From Tenacibaculum sp. M341 (GTDB lineage Bacteria; Bacteroidota; Bacteroidia; Flavobacteriales; Flavobacteriaceae): DNA of 64,000 nt. The notes below the pieces were generated by a model. That model was not told where the DNA came from and made no database searches. It worked only from the letters and a program-made list of their open reading frames with translations. Of this stretch, positions 53,019 through 62,200 are shown piece by piece; the first letter of the stretch is position 1; the number at the start of each line of letters is the position of its first letter. The stretch spans positions 310,001 through 374,000 of the forward strand of contig NZ_SJXJ01000002.1 in NCBI RefSeq assembly GCF_004337695.1, in the 5' to 3' direction. The position numbers and the translations under genes are program-made.

Positions 53019-55112
53019 ATGAAAAAAAATATATACAAAGTTTTAACGCTACTATGCTGTTGCTTTTCTGCATTATTAATGGCACAACAGCAAAATTACT
53101 TGTCGGTATCAGGTAATAAATTAATAGATAGCAGAGGTAAAGAAGTTCGATTAACAGGAGTAAATTGGTTTGGTTTTGAAACGCAAAATTTTATGCCTCA
53201 TGGTATTTGGACCCGAGATATGAAAAGTGTTTTACAGCAAATTAAAGATTTAGGTTTTAACACCATACGTTTACCTTGGTGTAATGAAATGTTAAATGCA
53301 GAAACTACAATAACCATTCCTTCTTATGGTTCAGATGCTTACACAGGTATTTCGCCAATGAATGAGGTAGAAACCAACATAACAAAACCAATTGATTTGT
53401 TAGATGTTTTTGTACAATGGTGTCAAGATAATAACATGAAAATTGTATTAGATAATCATTCGAGAGCTTCTGATGCCTTTTTAGATGAAGATTATTGGTA
53501 TACAGAGGAGTATTCAGAAGAACGTTGGATTAACGATTGGATTTTTTTAGCAGAACGTTATAAAGATTATTCGGCAGTTGTAGGAATGGATTTAAATAAT
53601 GAACCTCATGGATCTACATGGGGTAACAGTAATCCGGCAACAGATTGGAATAAAGCAGCTGAAAGATGTGGGAATGCAATTTTAGAGGTAAATCCAAATG
53701 TACTAATTATAGTAGAAGGAGTTGGAGAGTTTGAAGGAAATTCTTATTGGTGGGGAGGTCAATTAATGGGAGCAAGAAAGTATCCTGTTCAATTGTCTGA
53801 TCAAAGTAAATTAGTGTATTCTGCTCATGAATATGGACCAGAAGTATCTGCTCAAGATTGGTTTAATGAGCCTAATTTCCCAGACAATATGTCTTCTATT
53901 TGGAATGACAATTTTGGATATTTATACGAAGAAAACACATCTCCGTTATTTGTTGGAGAATTCGGAATTAAAAATCAAGATGCTTTTAATGGCATTTCAT
54001 ACACTTGGTTTACCGAGTTAATGCAATTTATGGGGAGTAGATATTCTTGGACTTTCTGGTGTATGAATCCTAATTCAGGAGATACTGGTGGAATTTTACA
54101 AGACGATTGGGCTACAGTAAATCAATGGAAATTAGATGTGTTAAAGCCTTATTTTGAACCAGAAATACCAAATGTAATAGGAGGTATAGGAGATGAAAAC
54201 CAATTGCCAATTGCTCAATTTACAAATGAAGCCGTAGTTGGTGATACGTTAACAGTGGCTTTTGATGCTTCTGATTCATCTGATCCTGATGGAGATTCAT
54301 TAACATATTCATGGGATTTTGGTGATGGTAACACAGCTACAGGTTTACAAGTAAGACATACTTTTGTAGGTGAAGGTGAGTATATGGTAGTATTAACGGT
54401 TAATGATGGAGAAGTTCAAGTTTCAACTAGTAAATCAATTATGGTAACTCAAGGTGAAGGACCAGGAGGTTGTGCTTTTGGAGCACCCTTGGCTACTCCT
54501 TTGGCAACTATAAATGCAACTTATAATCATATTTTTACTTTTGGTAATGCACCAGATCTTAGCAATGTTGTAGATTTTACGATCAACTGGAATTTAGCCA
54601 ATAACGGTTTGTACCAATTTTCTATGAATACAAGTAATGGTCAGCCTTCATGGTGGAATGATTTTATACCTAAAATTACCCAAAATTTTAATCAAGTGAA
54701 CCCAGAAATTACAATAGCTAACTCAGGTTTTCCTGGTTTAGACGGAAGTTATTGGGTAAGCATTCATAATGATAATTTTGTGTTAGTTTCAAAATCACAA
54801 GGATTTACTATTTACTTCAGTACAAGTTCACAAGAACCAGTTTGTGAAAATTCAGTAGGAATAAACCCAATAGCGCTTACCGTATCACCTAACCCAGTTT
54901 TAAATGAACTGTTAGTTGAGTCAGATACAAGTTTAAAAAACACCACAGTTAAAATCGCTAACTATTCAGGTGTAATTATTTCTGAACAAGAAATTACAGA
55001 CGATGCAAAAAGTAAAGTTTTTGAGTTAAGTAAACTAGAAAGCGGTATGTATTTTATCCATTTACAAAAAGGAAATCAGACGATTATTAAAAAGATAATC
55101 AAACGATTCTAA
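53019..55112 (+). CDS. GH5_1-like endoglucanase with PKD, module X and T9SS sorting domain
   Basis: A 697-residue enzyme. Order: signal peptide (1-22), GH5 (about 27-385), PKD (about 394-477), module X (485-609) and T9SS domain (about 620-697). The start LTGVNWFGFETQNFMPHGIW and the pair E195 in LNNEPHG and E314 in FVGEFG are those of GH5 subfamily 1 cellulases, which include endoglucanase E1 of Acidothermus. The gene starts 33 bases after the GH5_7 gene and ends nine bases before the next, so it is within one operon. It cuts internal bonds of cellulose. Confidence 0.92.
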   Translation: MKKNIYKVLTLLCCCFSALLMAQQQNYLSVSGNKLIDSRGKEVRLTGVNWFGFETQNFMPHGIWTRDMKSVLQQIKDLGFNTIRLPWCNEMLNAETTITIPSYGSDAYTGISPMNEVETNITKPIDLLDVFVQWCQDNNMKIVLDNHSRASDAFLDEDYWYTEEYSEERWINDWIFLAERYKDYSAVVGMDLNNEPHGSTWGNSNPATDWNKAAERCGNAILEVNPNVLIIVEGVGEFEGNSYWWGGQLMGARKYPVQLSDQSKLVYSAHEYGPEVSAQDWFNEPNFPDNMSSIWNDNFGYLYEENTSPLFVGEFGIKNQDAFNGISYTWFTELMQFMGSRYSWTFWCMNPNSGDTGGILQDDWATVNQWKLDVLKPYFEPEIPNVIGGIGDENQLPIAQFTNEAVVGDTLTVAFDASDSSDPDGDSLTYSWDFGDGNTATGLQVRHTFVGEGEYMVVLTVNDGEVQVSTSKSIMVTQGEGPGGCAFGAPLATPLATINATYNHIFTFGNAPDLSNVVDFTINWNLANNGLYQFSMNTSNGQPSWWNDFIPKITQNFNQVNPEITIANSGFPGLDGSYWVSIHNDNFVLVSKSQGFTIYFSTSSQEPVCENSVGINPIALTVSPNPVLNELLVESDTSLKNTTVKIANYSGVIISEQEITDDAKSKVFELSKLESGMYFIHLQKGNQTIIKKIIKRF
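54471..54845 (+). repeat. Module X copy 3 (in GH5_1-like)
   Basis: Residues 485-609, 125 residues, Cys at both ends. Shared strings: DFTINWNLANNGLYQFSM, QPSWWNDF, TQNFN, DGSYW and GFTIYFS. Confidence 0.85.
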
Positions 55113-55121
55113 AACCAAAAA

Positions 55122-58100
55122 TTGATGAAAACTATTTTAAAAAGAACGATAATTTTAATAGCACTGATTATATTCGGTGCCTTTCATCAAAACGTCTTTT
55201 CACAAAACACAATTCGTGTTGAAAATGGAAAAATTTACAGCTCGTGCGATGAAGAAATTGTCATGCGAGGATATAATGAAATGTTCATTTGGTCGCAAGA
55301 TAGAACCGGAGATGTTATTTTACCAGAAATAGCCAAAACAGGTTCTAATGCAGTTCGTTTAGTATGGACAACAGAAGGTAACGAAGCTGAATTCGATCAG
55401 TTAATTAATAACAGTATACAAAACTCAATGATCCCTGTAGCAGAATTACACGATGCTACAGGAGATTTTAGTAAGCTACAAATGTTATTAGATTATTGGA
55501 AGCGTCCAGCAGTATTATCAACCATACAAAAGTATAAGAAATGGCTTATTGTAAACATTGGTAATGAGGTAGGAAACGGTTCAGAAACTACAGCACAATG
55601 GGTTGCTTATTACAAAGATGCAATTACACAATTAAGAGAAGCAGGTATTGATACGCCTTTGATGATTGATTGTGGAGGATATGGTAATAGAGAAAGTTAT
55701 TTTTTAGAAGGAGGAAATGAATTGTTAGAATTTGATCCATTACACAACATCATTTTTGCTGTTCATACCTATTGGACAAATGGTGATGATCAAGCAAAAG
55801 TAGATCGATTAAATTTAATGATTGAAGATGCAAAAGCTAAAAAACTACCTTATATCATTGGTGAAGGTCCTCAAAAAGTAGCCTCTCCTATAGCTTGCGG
55901 ACAAAGTTTTCCGTATGTAGAAATGATTAAGAGATTACAAGAAGAACAAATAGGATGGTTAAGTTGGTCTTGGGGAGCTGTGAATAATAACGATTGTGGT
56001 TCACCAAACAGTGAGTTAGATGTTACTACCGATGGAAAATTCGGAAGTTGGGCTACCAATTTTGCAGAGGAAATTTCGGTAACAGATGTAAACTCTATAA
56101 AAAACACCTCTATCATTCCAGCATCAATGTTAGATCCGAGTATTCCAGCTTGTGGAGTAACTTACACCATTGAGGCAACTACTAATGTTGGAGGATCAAT
56201 ATCACCATCAGGAAATGTAATTATTTCTGAAAATGAAAATCAAACTTTTGATATAACAGCTAATCGAGGTTATAAAATAGGAGATGTATTGGTAGATGGC
56301 GCTTCAATTGGTGCAGTAAATACCTATACTTTTACAAATGTAACTACCAATCATAAAATTAACGTTGTTTTTGAAGATGTGCCTTTACCGCCACAAGTAC
56401 CGTATGTAAATGGTCAACCGCAATCAATACCTGGAAAAATAAAAGCGACTTCTTTTGATTTAGGAGGAGAGATTGTAGCTTATCATGATACTACGATAGG
56501 AAATGATGGTGATGGGATAAGACCAGAGGAAGATGTAGATACAGAATCTGGAGGTGATGGCGGCAATATTGGTTTTACAGCAGACGGAGAATGGATAGAA
56601 TATACGGTTAATGTTACTCAGGCAGGTGTGTATTCATTAGATGTATTAGTCGCTTCAGCAGTATCAGAAGGAGCTTACCATATTGAATTTGATGGTGTAG
56701 ATGTAACAGGAGTACAAAATGTAGCAGCTACAGGTGGATGGTCTAGTTATGTATCTCAAAAAATATCGAATGTTACACTTAGTGCAGGTGAGCAAGTAAT
56801 GAGAGTTTTTATAGATAAAGGATCTTTCAATTATTCAACCATAACGTTTACTTATGAATCAGATGCTGGTGGTGATACAAGACCAGCGCCGGTCATTCCA
56901 AACCAACCATCGTTTGTAACAGATGTGTATCGTAATATGTTTGTAGAATCAGGAAGAAGCGAAGCGGCTGTTCAACAAAAATTAGATCAATTGTGGAATC
57001 GATATTTTGTAAATGGAGATGCAACATCAGAAAGATTGCTGTACGAGGTAGGCAATGATATGGCTTATATTTTAGATACAGGAAATAATGATATTCGTTC
57101 TGAAGGAATGTCTTATGGAATGATGATTTGTGTGCAATTAGATAAAAAAGAAGCTTTTGATAAGCTTTGGAAATTTGCAAAAACATACAGTCAGCATAAG
57201 CCAGGTGACGCCAGAGAAGGATTGTTTTCTTGGCAATTAAACACTACAGATTATGGGATGATAGATCCAAACTCTGCCCCAGATGGCGAAGAGTATTTTA
57301 TTACTGCATTATTTTTTGCTGATGCAAGATGGGGTAGCCAACAAGGAACGGGTAATTTTAATTCAGAAACCGACGTATTTAATTACAAAGCACAAGCAAA
57401 TTATATTTTAGATAATATGATTAACAAAGCAAGTGCAAATAGCGGTCAATGTCCAACCAATTTAATTGATTTAAACGAGAAACAAATAGTGTTTACTCCT
57501 TGTGGAGACTCGGCACAATTTACAGATCCTTCTTATCATTTGGCGGCATTCTATGATCTTTGGGCAATGTATGCAGATAATAATAACGACTTATGGGCAG
57601 ATATGGCTACCAGAAGTAGAGATTATTTATTACCAAGAGCTGCGCATCCAGTAACTGGATTAACTCCAGATTATTCTGGATTTGATGGGAGTCCTAAAGA
57701 TGACTTAAATCGTGGGCATTTTGGGTTTGATGCTTGGCGAGTAATTATGAATATGGGATTTGATTTTGCATGGTTTCAAAAAAGTAAAAACAATACTCAA
57801 ACAATCATTAACAATCAAATTGATTTCTTTAAAGACAAGCCAAATTATGAAGGTTCGTGGAGTTTAGATGGTACCACACCAATTACTTTTGATCATAATC
57901 CTGGTTTGGTGGCGTGTAATGCAGTAGGAAGTTTAGCTATAGCAGATGCAAAAGTTTGGCCATTTGTAGATGAGTTATATGAATTATCACCACCTTCTGG
58001 AATGTATCGTTATTATGACGGATTGTTATACATGATGAGTTACATGCATTTAGCAGGAGCATTTAAAATTTACAAACCTAACACGAGTGAAAACAAAGCA

Positions 58101-59039
58101 CCTACAGCTATGTTTGCGAGTAGTGTTGTATCTGGTACAGCACCATTACAAGTAAATTTTGATGCCAGTGGTTCTTTCGATCCAGATGGAGATGCATTAA
58201 CCTATGCATGGACTTTTGATGACGGAAATACAGATACAGGAGTAACTGTTGCGAATACTTTTTTACAACCAGGTACTTACAATGTAACATTAACAGTAAG
58301 TGATGGTACTTTACAAGATTCAGCAACTACTGTAATTACGGTAACAGATGATTCGCCACCAGTAGGTTGTACTTTTAATACACCATTGGCAAATCCATTA
58401 CCATCGATTAGTGCCTCTTACAATCACATACACGTACTAGGTCAAGGCGGACCAGATTTAAGTAATGTAACAAACTTTGGTATTAATTGGGGCTTACAAA
58501 ACAACGGATTATGGCAACTTTCTATGAGTACCAATAATGGATCGCCTTCTTGGTGGCAAAATTTATTGCCTTTAGTAACTCAAAATTTTAATCAGTCGCA
58601 ACCAGCAGTAACAATTACCAATTCTGGTTTCGCAGGTTTAGATGGTAGTTATTGGGTGGCAATAGATCAAGGTAATTTTGTAATGGTTTCAAAAAATAAA
58701 AACTTCAGTATTTATTTCAGCAATTCAGCTAATAAACCAAATTGCGAAACCACGGTTATATCTCAAAATACGCAACGTATAATCACTAGTATAGGACCGA
58801 ATCCGACGGAAGATTTTATTTCAGTCTTTTTTAAAGAAAGAAAAGAGTCTTTGAATAGCTTGAATTTAAAAGGAACTATCCGTTTAATGGATTTAAGAGG
58901 ACAATTATTAAACGAGAAAAAGTTTACATCAGAATCTGAGGTTACGATCTCAACTCAAGGATTACTGAAAGGAATTTATGTTCTTGAAATCACAGATTCT
59001 CAAGGAAATATTATAAGAAAGAAAATAACCAAAAAGTAA
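55122..59039 (+). CDS. Two-enzyme protein: GH5_8-like mannanase, CBM6, GH8 xylanase-type, PKD, module X, T9SS
   Basis: A 1305-residue protein. Order: signal peptide (1-28), GH5 (about 29-335), InlB-like repeat (about 347-417), CBM6 (about 426-577), GH8 (about 590-981), PKD (993-1076), module X (1083-1208) and T9SS domain (about 1222-1305). GH5 acid E149 (VNIGNEVGNG) and nucleophile E248 (IIGEGPQ); the surroundings (AELHDATGDF, LMIDCGGYG) match subfamily 8 mannanases. The GH8 acid is E661 in RSEGMSYGMM, and FSWQLNTTDYG and APDGEEYFITALFFADARWG match the exo-oligoxylanase clade. Mannan and xylan would be cut by one secreted chain. It starts nine bases after the GH5_1-like gene. Confidence 0.92.
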   Translation: MMKTILKRTIILIALIIFGAFHQNVFSQNTIRVENGKIYSSCDEEIVMRGYNEMFIWSQDRTGDVILPEIAKTGSNAVRLVWTTEGNEAEFDQLINNSIQNSMIPVAELHDATGDFSKLQMLLDYWKRPAVLSTIQKYKKWLIVNIGNEVGNGSETTAQWVAYYKDAITQLREAGIDTPLMIDCGGYGNRESYFLEGGNELLEFDPLHNIIFAVHTYWTNGDDQAKVDRLNLMIEDAKAKKLPYIIGEGPQKVASPIACGQSFPYVEMIKRLQEEQIGWLSWSWGAVNNNDCGSPNSELDVTTDGKFGSWATNFAEEISVTDVNSIKNTSIIPASMLDPSIPACGVTYTIEATTNVGGSISPSGNVIISENENQTFDITANRGYKIGDVLVDGASIGAVNTYTFTNVTTNHKINVVFEDVPLPPQVPYVNGQPQSIPGKIKATSFDLGGEIVAYHDTTIGNDGDGIRPEEDVDTESGGDGGNIGFTADGEWIEYTVNVTQAGVYSLDVLVASAVSEGAYHIEFDGVDVTGVQNVAATGGWSSYVSQKISNVTLSAGEQVMRVFIDKGSFNYSTITFTYESDAGGDTRPAPVIPNQPSFVTDVYRNMFVESGRSEAAVQQKLDQLWNRYFVNGDATSERLLYEVGNDMAYILDTGNNDIRSEGMSYGMMICVQLDKKEAFDKLWKFAKTYSQHKPGDAREGLFSWQLNTTDYGMIDPNSAPDGEEYFITALFFADARWGSQQGTGNFNSETDVFNYKAQANYILDNMINKASANSGQCPTNLIDLNEKQIVFTPCGDSAQFTDPSYHLAAFYDLWAMYADNNNDLWADMATRSRDYLLPRAAHPVTGLTPDYSGFDGSPKDDLNRGHFGFDAWRVIMNMGFDFAWFQKSKNNTQTIINNQIDFFKDKPNYEGSWSLDGTTPITFDHNPGLVACNAVGSLAIADAKVWPFVDELYELSPPSGMYRYYDGLLYMMSYMHLAGAFKIYKPNTSENKAPTAMFASSVVSGTAPLQVNFDASGSFDPDGDALTYAWTFDDGNTDTGVTVANTFLQPGTYNVTLTVSDGTLQDSATTVITVTDDSPPVGCTFNTPLANPLPSISASYNHIHVLGQGGPDLSNVTNFGINWGLQNNGLWQLSMSTNNGSPSWWQNLLPLVTQNFNQSQPAVTITNSGFAGLDGSYWVAIDQGNFVMVSKNKNFSIYFSNSANKPNCETTVISQNTQRIITSIGPNPTEDFISVFFKERKESLNSLNLKGTIRLMDLRGQLLNEKKFTSESEVTISTQGLLKGIYVLEITDSQGNIIRKKITKK
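58368..58745 (+). repeat. Module X copy 4 (in GH5-GH8 protein)
   Basis: Residues 1083-1208, 126 residues, Cys at both ends, the most divergent copy: NFGINWGLQNNGLWQLSM, GSPSWWQNL, TQNFN, DGSYW and FSIYFS. Trp replaces Tyr in GLWQ. Confidence 0.85.
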
Positions 59040-59069
59040 AAAATAGTTTAATCGCAGGGCGATAACCAA

Positions 59070-59169
59070 CCTTTATCAACAAGTTTCTATGCATGTATGA
59101 GTCGTTGATAAAAGGGAATTTCATGTTGAGGTAAATCTCTATAAACAGTAGGTTTACCTTCACATGAAA
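59070..59169 (+). other. Two hairpins between the GH5-GH8 gene and the cytochrome gene
   Basis: CCTTTATCAAC (59070-59080) pairs with GTTGATAAAAGG (59104-59115, one bulged A), and TTTCATGT-GGTAAA pairs with TTTACC-ACATGAAA (59119-59136 with 59152-59169, two mismatches). No T-tract follows either stem, so readthrough, processing or an RNA-binding site are all possible. Confidence 0.45.
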
Positions 59170-59241
59170 AAGGATATAATAGAAAGCGTAAAAACTTTTG
59201 GTGTTAGACAGTCAACCATGAAAAACTAACAAAAATCTATC

Positions 59242-62200
59242 ATGAAATTTCAAAGTAAAATACAAATCAAAAGTATTTTTAAAACACAGAAAAAAGTCAA
59301 CCGTTCTATTTGGTATTTATTATTCGTTTTTGTTTCGCTAGGTCTTGCAGTAAGATCGGCGTTACCCGTATATGACGGAACCAAAGGACCAGAAATGACA
59401 AAGCAAACTTGGCCAAAAGGAACTTTTTTAGCCAATTTTCCAGAAGGAGATCGTATCAATACTTACCACCGTAATTATTTAATGATTAACGGACAAGCAG
59501 GTACAGGAGTTTGGGATATTTCAAATCCTACAACACCTAAAAGAGTACAATTTAGTGAAGACGCGAATAACGGACACCGTTGGTGGAAGTTAGAAGGAGA
59601 CCTTTTTTACAGGGAATATTCAGTGCCAGAATTACAAGGTACCGGTTATAAGTATTTAGACTTGTCAGATATGTTAAATAGAAAACCAGTAACATCTTCT
59701 GATATTTTATACACTGTAAAAGACGGTCAGGCGAATTACGATAATCTAGAAACTTTTCCTCATACGATTGTTGGCAATCGAGTATTTGACATGCGAGATG
59801 GAAAACAAGTAGATAACATTCCTGTAAATGCATCAGTACCAGATGTAGTAGTGCGTGTAGGGAACTATGTTTTTTACGCACCACAAACAGGCGCTATTAA
59901 TGTGTTTGATTTTGGAGATCCTGATAATATTAAATTTTTAGGAGCTTTTGGAGGAGATATTCCCCATGAGCAATACAGTACAGGAATTCAATTATGGAGA
60001 AATTACCTAGTATTTATGAGTGGTAACCAAGAACCAGATGCGTTGGTTGGTTTTGATATTAGTGATCCAACCAATGTAAAAAGAGGGTTTAGTTTACACT
60101 CAGATCAAATTACTTTGGGGCGTTACATGATTTTTCAAGATGAATTTGGTTTCTCAGGAAGGTTTGATAGAGGGGTAAAGTTCAATTTTGAAACGATGGA
60201 AATAGATCATGAATTTTTTCCTCCGTCAAGTGATGAAACATTACAATTTATAGACAATCAATGGATGCCAATTGGACATATTTTGGTAGCAAGTGGAGAT
60301 GATAAGACCTCTATTTTTGCACATCAAGATGAGTTAGATACTAAAGGTCCCTCAGTAGGACATCATTTTCCAATTTCAGGAGCTATCAATCAGCCTATCA
60401 CATCTACTATAGGTTTTGTAATTAATGAAACGTTAAACGATCTTACTTTAAATGATCAAACGATACAAGTACGTCCTTTGGGTGGAGAGGTAATTGAGGG
60501 AGATGTTACAACTACTTCTTACCAAGTAATTAATTATGCGCCTAAAAAGAATTTATTACCTAATACTACTTATGAAGTAAAATTTGTAGCAGGAGGAATT
60601 AAAGATGCTGTAGGAAATGGAATGGAAGAATATATCTTTTATTTTACTACAGGAGGCAATTCGTCTAACCAATCGCCAGAGGTTACCAGTATAGATACCA
60701 ATGTGGCTTCTCCAGTAACTATTGGTAATCAAGTAACATTTACAGCAAATGCAACTGATCCTGATGGAAATGCATTGAGTTATCGATGGGATTTTGGAGA
60801 TGGATCAGCAAAAACAGACTGGACTACTAATGAAGTAGCGCATAACTATACAGCTGCTGGTAATTATACTGTTCAAGTGCAAGTATCTGATAATAATGGA
60901 GGGTTTACAGTAGCCTCTAAATCTATCGTAGTTTCTGAGCCATTGGCAAGTACTTTACCAACACAATCGGGACCAATTATTGTAGATGAAGTCAATCGTA
61001 TTGTTTGGTCAGTAAATCCTGATAATAATTCAGTAACGCTTATCAATGCAGATACTTTTAAAATAATCAAAGAGGTAACAGTAGGGAAAGATCCGATAAG
61101 TGTAGCGTTAGATGCAGCTAATAATGCTTGGATTACATGTAGAGATTCTGACGAAGTATATGTGTTAAATACCAATGGAGTTGTGCAAGATACTATAGCA
61201 CTAACAAGAGGAACTAGACCATATGGGATAGTGTTTACACCAAATTTAACAAAGGCCTATGTTTCGGCATTTGGTTCTGGAGAGATCATAGAAATAAATC
61301 CAACGACTAAAAGTATTGTCAATTCATTATTCTTAGGAACTACTCCAAGAGCAATGGCAATTACAGGCGATGGAAAAAAAATGTTAGTAACACGTTTTAT
61401 TTCTCCAGATGAAGAAGGACAAGTTTGGGAAATAAACTTACAAACATTAAATACTAAAACTATTGCATTGCCATTAGATGATTTTACAGTAGATAATGGA
61501 AATGAGGCACGTGGATTGCCAAATTATGTATCTGGTATTAGTATTCATCCTAATAATAAAACAGCATGGTCTGTAGCTAAAAAAGATAATATTTTAAGAG
61601 GACATGCAAGAGATGGAAAGGCACTTACTTTTGATAATAGTGTAAGAACAGCAATTTCTCCGATTGATTTGGTATCTGGTAAAGAAAAACTAAATGATCG
61701 ACTAGATTTTGATAATCACGGACAACCTTCGTCAGCATTGTATAGTCCTACAGGAAATTATTTGTTTGTAACCATGCAAGGAAATAATAGAATTATTGTA
61801 GTAGACCCAAATACTGGATTGGAAATTTTAAAACAAGAAGTTGGTAAATCGCCACAAGGAATGGCATTTGACAAAAGTACCAATCGTTTATTTGTGAAAA
61901 ACTTTATGGATCGTACTGTTTCTGTTTTAGATGCTACAAATATGGTAACCGAAGGAACTACAGTATTACATAATTTAGAAACAGTAACTACAGTAAAAAA
62001 TGAATTGTTATCTGCAACGGTATTAAAAGGAAAACAAATTTTTTACGATGCTGCAAACTTAAAAATGGGTACCGATGGTTATGTAAGTTGTGCAAGTTGT
62101 CATGTGGACGGAACTCAAGATGGAAGAACTTGGGATTTTACCGATAGAGGAGAAGGGTTAAGAAATACCATTTCGTTAGTAGGTAGAGCAGGAACTGGAC

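Noticed and set aside
43525-59039. Cellulosome (dockerin/cohesin) interpretation
   Set aside because: No dockerin or cohesin repeats are present; each C-terminus has a T9SS sorting domain with a YPNPAS-like start instead.
59250-61175. Three minus-strand open frames within the cytochrome gene
   Set aside because: They are antisense to a clear domain-rich coding frame that stays open from 59242 to the end.
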